A stretch of DNA of 52,097 nt from Lachnospiraceae bacterium (GTDB lineage Bacteria; Bacillota; Clostridia; Lachnospirales; Lachnospiraceae): the NCBI GenBank assembly GCA_024685005.1, contig JAIKWF010000051.1, positions 1 to 52,097 of the forward strand, read 5' to 3'. The position numbers were made by a program, and so were the translations under genes. This document shows, piece after piece, positions 34,575 through 41,818 of the stretch. The notes beneath the pieces were generated by a model, which saw only the letters and a program-made list of their open reading frames with translations, did no database searches and had not been told where the DNA came from. Positions within the stretch are counted from its first letter, which is position 1. Each line of letters opens with the position of its first letter.

Positions 34575-36413
34575 ATGGATATGCAGATCAATGAGAAAAC
34601 AGAAGGTCAGATGAAGAACGGCACTGTCACGCTTACGATCGACGGTACCTGTATCAGGGCATCGGAAAAGGACACCATACTTACGGCAGCGCAGGCCAAC
34701 GGAATACAGATCCCGCATCTGTGCTTTTTGAAGGGGATCAATGAGATCTCATCCTGCAAGGTCTGCGTCGTGGAAGTGGAAGGGCAGGAGAATCTGGTGG
34801 CTTCATGCACCACGACGGTCAGAGAAGGAATGAAGGTTTTTACCTCTTCGCCGAAGGCGCGGTATGCCAGAAGAATGAATACCCAGCTTCTTTTGTCAAA
34901 GCATGACAGCAATTGCAATATCTGTCTGCGGTCCGGGACCTGTCAGTTGGAAAAGATCGTAAAAGAGCAAAGCATCAACAGTCAGCTCTATCAGAATACG
35001 TCGAGTAAAGAAGCATGGAATGATGATTTTCCGCTGATCAGAGATTCGTCAAAATGTATCCGCTGTATGAGATGCGTGCATATCTGTGACAAGATCCAGG
35101 GCTGCGGGATCTGGAAGCTGGAGCATCGCGGATCGGAAGTCTTTATCGGTTTGGAGCGGGAAAAATCGATCGAAGAGACGGATTGTACGCTTTGCGGACA
35201 ATGCATCACACATTGTCCGACCGGAGCGCTTCGTGAGCGGGATGATATCGAAAAAGCATATTTAGCCTTAGCGGATCCCGAATGCATTACGGTGGCGCAG
35301 ATCGCACCGGCAGTCAGAAGTGCCTGGGCCGAGATGGTCGGGGACAGGGAAGGGACGCTGTCGGAAGGACAGATGGTTGCCGTATTAAAACGACTTGGCT
35401 TTGACTATGTACTGGATACGGTCTTTACAGCGGATCTGACGATCATGGAGGAAGGAAACGAGCTGCTTGCGCTTTTGGAGAAAAAGGATCCGGAGGATAC
35501 GATGCCTTTATTTACCTCCTGTTGTCCGGGATGGGTATCTTACCTGACAAAGAAGCATCCGGAGCTTCTCCCTAAGCTGTCTACGGCAAAGAGTCCGCAG
35601 CAGATGTTCGGCGCACTGATCAAAACCTGTTTTGCGCAAAAGATCGGCGCTGATCCGAAAAAGATCTGTTCCGTTTCCATTATGCCCTGCACGGCAAAAA
35701 AACGTGAGGCACTGCAGCCCGGGATGGATGCAAGCGGACAAAGAGATGTGGACATCGTACTGACAAGCAGAGAGCTTTTGCGTATGGTAAAAGCAAGCAA
35801 TATCGTTCCACAGGCACTTCCTTCACTGCCCTTTGATGATCCTATGGGGAGCGGTACGGGAGCCGGCGTGATCTTCGGCGTTACGGGCGGTGTTATGGAG
35901 GCTGCGCTAAGAACGGCATATGCCGTAATGACAGGAAAAGAAGCGCCGGATGATGCCTTTCGCATTGTAAGAGATGAGCGCAGTGGCCGCGATGAGGCGC
36001 TGCGGATCGGAAGCAGAAGAGAAGCGGAGTTCGATCTAAGCGGAAGGATACTGAAGACCTGTACGGTAAGCGGGCTTAAGTATGCACAGGAGATGATCGA
36101 TGATCTGTTAAGCGGCAGGGCGTCCTATGATTTTGTGGAAGTCATGGCCTGCCCCGGCGGATGCGTCGGCGGCGGCGGACAGCCTGTTGCGGAAGGAGAA
36201 GAACTTGCACCCGGGCGTGGGGAGGTACTGTACCGGCTCGATCAGAAGCGGACAAAACGGAGATCGCATGAAAATGCGCAGGTTCTGCAGCTGTATGAAG
36301 AGTACCTTGAAAACCCCCTGAGCGAAAAGGCGGAAAGACTTTTGCACTGCGAACATCTGCCTTATCTGATAAACGATCCGGACCGTTTTACCTCGGGCTT
36401 TTCTGAAATGTAA
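34575..36413 (+). CDS. hydA: [FeFe]-hydrogenase with NuoG-like N-terminus (M3 type, group A)
   Basis: 612 residues. [2Fe-2S] domain (C50, C61, C64, C78), a His-Cys [4Fe-4S] site (H110, C114, C117, C123), two [4Fe-4S] clusters (C161/C164/C167/C171 and C204/C207/C210/C214), then the H-cluster domain with canonical TSCCPGW (314-320), MPCTAKKRE (370-378) and [14 protein letters not shown] (524-537). The C-terminus (about 555-612) carries the small-subunit-like tail ending in a helix with HCEHLPYL. All H-cluster ligands are present, so it should be active with HydEFG maturases, which are not in this window. The GltD-like partner upstream matches the glutamate-synthase-linked A2 group. ATG 34575 follows GGGGATGG. 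Confidence 0.93.
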   Translation: MDMQINEKTEGQMKNGTVTLTIDGTCIRASEKDTILTAAQANGIQIPHLCFLKGINEISSCKVCVVEVEGQENLVASCTTTVREGMKVFTSSPKARYARRMNTQLLLSKHDSNCNICLRSGTCQLEKIVKEQSINSQLYQNTSSKEAWNDDFPLIRDSSKCIRCMRCVHICDKIQGCGIWKLEHRGSEVFIGLEREKSIEETDCTLCGQCITHCPTGALRERDDIEKAYLALADPECITVAQIAPAVRSAWAEMVGDREGTLSEGQMVAVLKRLGFDYVLDTVFTADLTIMEEGNELLALLEKKDPEDTMPLFTSCCPGWVSYLTKKHPELLPKLSTAKSPQQMFGALIKTCFAQKIGADPKKICSVSIMPCTAKKREALQPGMDASGQRDVDIVLTSRELLRMVKASNIVPQALPSLPFDDPMGSGTGAGVIFGVTGGVMEAALRTAYAVMTGKEAPDDAFRIVRDERSGRDEALRIGSRREAEFDLSGRILKTCTVSGLKYAQEMIDDLLSGRASYDFVEVMACPGGCVGGGGQPVAEGEELAPGRGEVLYRLDQKRTKRRSHENAQVLQLYEEYLENPLSEKAERLLHCEHLPYLINDPDRFTSGFSEM

Positions 36414-36444
36414 ATGTTAGTGATCCGCAGATCGCAGAATATGC

Positions 36445-36450
36445 TACAAT
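36445..36450 (+). promoter_or_regulatory. Possible internal promoter before kduI (extended -10)
   Basis: TGCTACAAT (TG at 36442-36443, -10 at 36445-36450) in the 104-base gap after hydA. No good -35 box is present. Other -10 boxes in the window also show the TGC extension. Confidence 0.35.
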
Positions 36451-36517
36451 GATTGAAACGCAACAAAAAATGACCTATGTCATGTATGGGGCAGGGAGAC
36501 TGCAGAAAGGAAGAAAA

Positions 36518-37378
36518 ATGGAAGTAAGAACAGCATCGTCACCCAAAGATGTTATGCACTACACTACACAAAGACTCAGAGAGGAATTTCTGGTAGATGA
36601 TCTGTTTCGCAAGGGAGAGATGAAACTGGTATACAGTCATATAGACCGGATCATCTTCGGCTCGGCGGTTCCGGTGGAGCCTATTGCGCTGACAGCGGGA
36701 CAGGAACTTCGGGCGGATTATTTTCTTCAAAGAAGAGAAATGGGTGTGATCAATATCGGGCAGCCCGGGATCATTACCGTAGACGGAACTGACTATGAAG
36801 TCGGCTACAAAGAAGGTATGTATATCGGTATGGGAGCACAGGATATTACGTTTAAAAGCGTGGACAGCGGCAAAAGCGCGAAGTTTTACATTAACAGCGC
36901 ACCGGCACACAAAAGTTACCCGACGGTGCTGATCAAGCCGCAGGGAGAGCCCGCAGACGGTGTAGTGATCGTGAAGGACGAGAATAAAGTGGAACTGGGC
37001 TCTTTGGAAGAGTCCAACCACAGAGTGATCTGCAAATACATTCTTCCCGGCCAGGTGGAGAGCTGTCAGCTTGTCATGGGAATGACGCAGCTTCAGAGCG
37101 GCAGTGTCTGGAATACCATGCCCTGCCATACCCATGACAGAAGAATGGAAGTCTATCTGTATTTTGATATGCCCGATGATGCGCTGGTGATGCATTACAT
37201 GGGCGAGCCTACGGAAACACGCCACATCGTCATGCGCAACGAACAGGCGGTGATCTCGCCGAGCTGGTCGATCCATGCGGGAAGCGGTACGAGAGCATAT
37301 ACCTTTATCTGGGGCATGGTCGGAGAAAACCAGACTTTCGGAGACATGGATGAGGTTGCGATGAATGATCTGAAATAA
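36518..37378 (+). CDS. kduI: 5-dehydro-4-deoxy-D-glucuronate isomerase
   Basis: 286 residues, close to the 278 of characterised KduI. It isomerises 4-deoxy-L-threo-5-hexosulose uronate, released from unsaturated oligogalacturonides or glycosaminoglycans, to 3-deoxy-D-glycero-2,5-hexodiulosonate. The cupin metal site is visible as MPCHTHDRRMEVYLYFD (two His and a Glu) and the later His in SWSIHAGSGT. SHIDRIIFGSAVP and FFLRREMGVINIGQ-like blocks near the N-terminus are also conserved. Start: ATG 36518 after AAAGGAAG; an earlier frame start at 36449 lies in the presumed leader. kduD follows 19 bases on. Confidence 0.94.
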   Translation: MEVRTASSPKDVMHYTTQRLREEFLVDDLFRKGEMKLVYSHIDRIIFGSAVPVEPIALTAGQELRADYFLQRREMGVINIGQPGIITVDGTDYEVGYKEGMYIGMGAQDITFKSVDSGKSAKFYINSAPAHKSYPTVLIKPQGEPADGVVIVKDENKVELGSLEESNHRVICKYILPGQVESCQLVMGMTQLQSGSVWNTMPCHTHDRRMEVYLYFDMPDDALVMHYMGEPTETRHIVMRNEQAVISPSWSIHAGSGTRAYTFIWGMVGENQTFGDMDEVAMNDLK

Positions 37379-37397
37379 AGCGGGAGGAAGATGTGTT

Positions 37398-38201
37398 ATG
37401 CGCACGTTTGATCAGCAGTTTTCTTTGGAAGGAAAGATCGCTCTTATAACCGGAGCTGCCTATGGTATCGGGTTTGCCATTGCCGAGGCTTTTGCCGCGG
37501 CGGGAGCGACGATCGTTTTTAACACGAGCAGACAGGAGTCCGTGGACCGGGCACTTGAAGACTATGAAAAAGCCGGGATCAGGGCGCATGGATTTGTCTG
37601 TGATGTAACGGATGAAAAAGCTGTACAGGAGATGGTTTCACAGATCGAAAGCAGTATCGGCGTGATCGACATCCTGGTCAACAATGCAGGGATCATTAAA
37701 AGAATCCCGATGTGCGAGATGTCTGCGGAGGACTTTCGCAAAGTGGTGGATGTGGATCTGAATGCGCCGTTCATTATGTCCAAGGCGGTGATACCGTCCA
37801 TGATCAAAAAAGGACACGGAAAGATCATTAATATCTGTTCCATGATGAGCGAACTCGGGCGCGAGACAGTATCGGCCTACGCCGCCGCAAAGGGCGGACT
37901 GAAGATGCTGACCAGGAATATCGCCTCGGAGTACGGCGCGTATAATATCCAGTGTAACGGGATCGGGCCCGGATATATCGCAACGCCCCAGACGGCGCCG
38001 CTTCGGCAGCCGCAGCCTGATGGGAGCAGACATCCTTTTGACCGGTTTATCATCGCAAAGACGCCTGCGGAGAGATGGGGGGAGCCTGAGGATCTGCAGG
38101 GGCCGGCGGTATTTTTGGCATCCGATGCTTCGAATTTCGTGAATGGTCAGATCCTGTATGTTGACGGCGGAATTCTGGCGTATATCGGAAAACAGCCGTA
38201 A
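37398..38201 (+). CDS. kduD: 2-dehydro-3-deoxy-D-gluconate 5-dehydrogenase (SDR family)
   Basis: 267 residues. Short-chain dehydrogenase: TGAAYGIG cofactor loop, NNAGI, catalytic Ser in ICSMMSELG, and YAAAK (Tyr-x3-Lys). It would reduce the KduI product to 2-keto-3-deoxygluconate with NADH. By sequence alone gluconate 5-dehydrogenase is equally possible because the two groups are very close; the adjacent kduI decides the call. No KDG kinase, aldolase or transporter follows, so the rest of the pathway must be elsewhere. The gene is the last of the operon, though no clear terminator is seen before the rpsU promoter. Confidence 0.85.
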   Translation: MRTFDQQFSLEGKIALITGAAYGIGFAIAEAFAAAGATIVFNTSRQESVDRALEDYEKAGIRAHGFVCDVTDEKAVQEMVSQIESSIGVIDILVNNAGIIKRIPMCEMSAEDFRKVVDVDLNAPFIMSKAVIPSMIKKGHGKIINICSMMSELGRETVSAYAAAKGGLKMLTRNIASEYGAYNIQCNGIGPGYIATPQTAPLRQPQPDGSRHPFDRFIIAKTPAERWGEPEDLQGPAVFLASDASNFVNGQILYVDGGILAYIGKQP

Positions 38202-38255
38202 CGATGTTCCCGATTTCTTTTACCTGAAAATTTAGGAAAATAAGAGAAAGCCTTC

Positions 38256-38283
38256 TTGACGAAATGTTTTTTTCTGCTATAAT
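38256..38283 (+). promoter_or_regulatory. Promoter of rpsU
   Basis: TTGACG (38256-38261), 16-bp spacer, TATAAT (38278-38283) with TGC extension. Leader about 67 nt. Confidence 0.8.
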
Positions 38284-38356
38284 GTTCTTGTGTGTTTTTT
38301 CGCATAATAACCCACAGTCATAGCTACGGGACTGAAGGGAGGTCAGGGGCTAGTCT

Positions 38357-38533
38357 ATGTCAAACGTAATCGTAAAAGAAAACGAATCGTTAGATAGTGC
38401 ACTTCGCCGCTTCAAGAGAAGCTGCGCAAAGGCAGGAATCCAGCAGGAGATCCACAAAAGAGAGCACTATGAAAAGCCGAGCGTAAGACGCAAGAAAAAG
38501 TCTGAAGCAGCTCGCAAGCGCAAATACAACTAA
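38357..38533 (+). CDS. rpsU: 30S ribosomal protein S21
   Basis: 58 residues: starts [20 protein letters not shown] and ends with the basic [15 protein letters not shown] tail, the full normal S21 length. It binds the 30S platform near the anti-Shine-Dalgarno end of 16S rRNA. Two ribosome-site candidates exist: GGGAGG at 38337-38342, unusually far (14 bases), and AGGGGC at 38345-38350. The leader can fold so that the start codon is paired (see findings). Its own promoter and terminator make it monocistronic. Confidence 0.95.
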   Translation: MSNVIVKENESLDSALRRFKRSCAKAGIQQEIHKREHYEKPSVRRKKKSEAARKRKYN

Positions 38534-38544
38534 GGTTGAAGCAA

Positions 38545-38578
38545 GAAGAGGTTTCCGCTGTTCGGAAGCCTCTTTTTT
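38545..38578 (+). terminator. Rho-independent terminator after rpsU
   Basis: AAGAGGTTTCCG pairs with CGGAAGCCTCTT (one G-T pair) around a 4-6 nt loop, followed by a T tract. Confidence 0.85.
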
Positions 38579-38610
38579 ATCCGGTGAATAAATCAGGTGA
38601 AAAAGATTTC

Positions 38611-38639
38611 TTTTCATTTTCCCGGGGGTATGATATAAT
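38611..38639 (+). promoter_or_regulatory. Promoter of the CmpB-type membrane protein gene
   Basis: TTTTCA (38611-38616), 17-bp spacer, TATAAT (38634-38639), 56 bases before the ATG. Confidence 0.6.
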
Positions 38640-38694
38640 CAACAATATATTGCGTGTTGAGAAGGTTTGACAACAAGAGATAGGGGATTAAGTG

Positions 38695-39429
38695 ATGCAT
38701 ATTGCACCGGAGTTTTTGGAAGTGACAAAGCTGCAGATGATCGAATGCTTTGTTTTTTACAGTATACTGGGATGGTTTGTTGAGTCCCTGTATATGAGTT
38801 TTTGTACGAAAAAGCTGACCAACAGGGGATTCGGATTCGGACCGTTCTGCCCGATCTATGGTTTTGGCGCAACCCTGGGAGCCATTATTTTAAGCCCCTT
38901 CAGGATATCCTATGTTTTGCTTTTTATTGTAAGTGCCATTTCGGCAACACTTTTTGAATATATCGTAGGCAGGATGATGCAGTTTTCCCTGGGAGATTTC
39001 TGGTGGGACTATACGGAGAAACCCTTTAATTATCAGGGGATCATCTGCCTGGAAAGTACGCTGGGATGGGGACTTTACGGGATCATCGTCGTAAAGTGGC
39101 TGCATCCGTTTGTTTTGCTGAAGACCACCATGGTACCTGTTTTTATCGGCCGGGTTATCTGCTATCTGATCCTGGCCCTTTACATGATCGATTTTACCTA
39201 TCATGTTCTTCTTGCCCTGCATATCGATCTGCAAAAACAGATCGCGCGTCAGGGTTCCAGAGCAGCTCTTCTTGCCAGGGAAAAGACTTCGGATGCCATT
39301 CATCTTGTGGAACAGAAAAAAGATATGGCCATCGAGCTGATGCATGAGAAAAAAGATGCGGTCACTTATAAGGTACAGGAGAAAAGACAGGCGGTTCTTG
39401 ACTGGTATCGGGAACACCGCTGGAGATAA
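38695..39429 (+). CDS. Putative ABC transporter permease-like membrane protein (CmpB family)
   Basis: 244 residues. Five or so hydrophobic segments fill residues about 15-185, with the family pattern FVFYSILGWFVESLY, NRGFGFGPFCPIYGFGA, FEYIVGRMMQFSLGDFWWDYTEKPFNYQGIICLESTLGWGLYG. This is the family labelled ABC_trans_CmpB, common in Lachnospiraceae; transport has not been shown for it. The last 60 residues are a charged, soluble helix (AREKTSDAIHLVEQKKDMAIELMHEKKDA). Start: ATG 38695 with AGGGGAT six bases upstream; a GTG directly before is less likely. A metallophosphoesterase gene follows after 8 bases. Confidence 0.8.
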   Translation: MHIAPEFLEVTKLQMIECFVFYSILGWFVESLYMSFCTKKLTNRGFGFGPFCPIYGFGATLGAIILSPFRISYVLLFIVSAISATLFEYIVGRMMQFSLGDFWWDYTEKPFNYQGIICLESTLGWGLYGIIVVKWLHPFVLLKTTMVPVFIGRVICYLILALYMIDFTYHVLLALHIDLQKQIARQGSRAALLAREKTSDAIHLVEQKKDMAIELMHEKKDAVTYKVQEKRQAVLDWYREHRWR

Positions 39430-39437
39430 GTGCGCTC

Positions 39438-40286
39438 ATGAAATTGATTATAATTGCCGTGATCCTTTTGGCATTGCTTGTTACGGTGCTGATCGCCCGG
39501 GACTGTAACCGCTTTGTCATTGTGACCTATCATATTAAAACCGGCGTTTTGAAAGAGCCGGTGAAGACGGTTTTTGTATCGGATCTGCATGATAAGCAGT
39601 ACGGCCCGTCCAACGAAAAGCTCCTTTCGGCCATCGACCGGATCGCTCCAAAGCTGATCTTCGTGGGAGGTGATCTGCTTACGGCGCATCCCGGAAATGA
39701 AGTAGGGAAATCGCTGGCCTTTATTCGGGAACTTACCGCAAGGGGGCCGGTTTTTTACGGTTCCGGCAATCATGAACAGAGACTGAAGCTTTACCCTGAA
39801 ACATACGGGGATATGAGCCGGCAGTTAGAGGAAGGCCTGCAGGAAGCGGGGGTCATCCGACTTGTGAACGAGGAAAAGGCGGCAGAGGACCTGCCCCTTT
39901 CCATATCCTCTGTGGAGATCCCCAGACGGTTTTATAAAAGGGGACGACTGCGGGAAATGACAAAAGATGATATGACGGCTCTTTTGCAGCCTTCCGAAAA
40001 AGAGGGCAGATACCGGATTTTGCTTGCACATAATCCGGACTATTTTGATGCCTATAAAAAATGGGGAGCGGACCTTGTTTTATCGGGACATATTCACGGC
40101 GGGCTTGTACGGCTTCCGTTTTTGGGAGGCGTGGTATCTCCCAGGATCTGCTTTTTTCCGAAATATGACGGGGGCAGATTTGACGAAGACGGTAAGACCA
40201 TGATCGTCAGCCGGGGACTTGGGTTCCATACCCTGCCCATACGACTTTTTAATCCCGGAGAACTGATCGAGATCATTTTGGAATAG
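39438..40286 (+). CDS. Membrane-anchored metallophosphoesterase
   Basis: 282 residues. One N-terminal hydrophobic helix (residues 2-20) anchors a calcineurin-like phosphoesterase: VSDLHDKQYG (metal DxH), VGGDLLTA, GSGNHEQR, LLAHNPDYFD and LSGHIHGGLVRLPFLGG, all five blocks for a two-metal site. This is the YkuE/YaeI-like group; some members act on phospholipids or UDP-diacylglucosamine, but the substrate here is unknown. The upstream gene ends 8 bases before the start, and scpA starts 10 bases after the stop. Confidence 0.88.
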   Translation: MKLIIIAVILLALLVTVLIARDCNRFVIVTYHIKTGVLKEPVKTVFVSDLHDKQYGPSNEKLLSAIDRIAPKLIFVGGDLLTAHPGNEVGKSLAFIRELTARGPVFYGSGNHEQRLKLYPETYGDMSRQLEEGLQEAGVIRLVNEEKAAEDLPLSISSVEIPRRFYKRGRLREMTKDDMTALLQPSEKEGRYRILLAHNPDYFDAYKKWGADLVLSGHIHGGLVRLPFLGGVVSPRICFFPKYDGGRFDEDGKTMIVSRGLGFHTLPIRLFNPGELIEIILE

Positions 40287-40296
40287 AGGAAGGAAC

Positions 40297-41094
40297 ATGG
40301 CACTGGATGTAAAACTGCAGGTGTTTGAAGGACCTTTGGAACTCCTGCTTTTTCTGATTGAAAAAAATAAGGTGGACATCTATGATATCCCCATTGCGCT
40401 GATCACGGATCAGTATCTGGAGTATCTGGACCGGATGAAACGGCAGGACATGAATACCCTAAGCGAGTTTCTGGTCATGGCGGCCACCCTCATTGATATC
40501 AAATGCAAGATGCTGCTGCCCAGATCCCAGGAAGAGGGAGAGGAAGAGGAAGATCCCAGAGAAGAACTGGTACAAAAACTTTTGGAATATAAAATGTACC
40601 GCTACATGGCGGGAGAGCTTTTGGACCGGCATGTGGATGCCCAGCGAAATCTTTATAAAAAGCAGACCATACCCGATGAAATCAAAGACTATTCGCCGCC
40701 CATAGATGTGGAAGAGCTTTTTTCCCAGGTGACATTAAAACAGCTTCGGGAGATCTTCGAAGCGGCCATGAAACGTCAGGAAGATAAGATCGATCCCATC
40801 AGAGCGGGCTTTGGTAAGATCGAACGGGAAGAAGTGAGCATGGAACAGAAAACCGGCTATATCGTCGGCTATCTGCGTACCCATAAGAAAATGCGCTTCC
40901 GGGAACTTTTGGAAAAACAGAATTCAAAGGTGGAAGTGATCGTAACCTTCCTTGTGGTACTGGAGCTGATGAAGGTGGGAGCTGTCAGCATCAAACAGGA
41001 AGAAACCTTCGGAGAGATCGAAATCGAGCAATGTGCCGGAGAAGAAGCATGGGAAGAGAAACTCATGGAGCAGATGGCTTTGGCGGAAAGTTAG
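40297..41094 (+). CDS. scpA: Segregation and condensation protein A
   Basis: 265 residues. Kleisin subunit of the SMC-ScpAB condensin. N-terminal motif VKLQVFEGPLELLLFLIEKNKVDIYDIPIALITDQYLEYL and FLVMAATLIDIKCKMLLP are diagnostic. The acidic middle (EEGEEEEDPREELVQKLLEYK) and the winged-helix C-terminus (TFLVVLELMKVGAVSIKQEETFGEI) follow. GGAAGG precedes the ATG. scpB follows after 39 bases; the pair works together in chromosome compaction. Confidence 0.95.
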   Translation: MALDVKLQVFEGPLELLLFLIEKNKVDIYDIPIALITDQYLEYLDRMKRQDMNTLSEFLVMAATLIDIKCKMLLPRSQEEGEEEEDPREELVQKLLEYKMYRYMAGELLDRHVDAQRNLYKKQTIPDEIKDYSPPIDVEELFSQVTLKQLREIFEAAMKRQEDKIDPIRAGFGKIEREEVSMEQKTGYIVGYLRTHKKMRFRELLEKQNSKVEVIVTFLVVLELMKVGAVSIKQEETFGEIEIEQCAGEEAWEEKLMEQMALAES

Positions 41095-41133
41095 CAATTG
41101 CTAACAAAATTCGGATACAGAGGTTACTTGAAA

Positions 41134-41742
41134 ATGAGTAAAGAAACAAATAAAAAGAAAGCAATTCTGGAAGCGGTGCTTTTTACCATGGGAGAATCCG
41201 TTGAAGTAAGCAGACTGGCGGAAGTCATTGAGGAAGAGGAAGATAAGACCCGGTCTCTTTTGCAGCAGCTGAAGGAAGAATATGATCAAAGGGAAGGCGG
41301 CCTTACCATCACGGAGCTGGGAGATTCTTACCAGATGTGCTCCAAGGGTGAGTATTATGATTCCCTGATCAAGATCGTAAAAGCACCGAGAAAGTACAAT
41401 CTGACGGAAGCTTTGATGGAAACCCTTTCCATTGTGGCATATAAGCAGCCGGTGACAAAAGCGGAGATCGACAAGATCAGAGGTGTCAGCTGCGAGCATG
41501 CAGTCAACAGGCTTCTTGAATTTGATCTGATCGGTGAAGTGGGAAGGAAAGATGCCCCGGGTAAACCCATCCTGTTCGGTACGACAGAACAGTTCCTGCG
41601 TTCCTTCGGGGTGAAGTCCTTAACGGATCTTCCCGTTCTGGGAGCGGATACCAGAGCACGGTTTATGGAAGAAGCGGAAAGAGAAGCAGGACTTGAGGAA
41701 ATGGGCGGCACAGAGGAAAATCCCGTGGTAGTCGGTGTGTGA
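41134..41742 (+). CDS. scpB: Segregation and condensation protein B
   Basis: 202 residues, two winged-helix domains. Conserved blocks: AILEAVLFTMGESVEVSRLAEV, YNLTEALMETLSIVAYKQPVTKAEIDKIRGV and GKPILFGTTEQFLRSFGVKSLTDLP. Start: ATG 41134 begins right before the conserved helix; an earlier frame start at 41098 would add unconserved residues. The C-terminal 40 residues are acidic and variable. It dimerises on ScpA and regulates the SMC ATPase. Confidence 0.94.
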   Translation: MSKETNKKKAILEAVLFTMGESVEVSRLAEVIEEEEDKTRSLLQQLKEEYDQREGGLTITELGDSYQMCSKGEYYDSLIKIVKAPRKYNLTEALMETLSIVAYKQPVTKAEIDKIRGVSCEHAVNRLLEFDLIGEVGRKDAPGKPILFGTTEQFLRSFGVKSLTDLPVLGADTRARFMEEAEREAGLEEMGGTEENPVVVGV

Positions 41743-41818
41743 TCTGCTATGGCTGATGCTTTGTGATGTATCTGCGTATCGTCACAGAAGTTTCTAATGG
41801 GATATATGGAGGAAACAT

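Noticed and set aside
36406-36413. AAATGTAA as a second half-operator before kduI
   Set aside because: Only one half of the palindrome is present and it includes the hydA stop codon; chance match.
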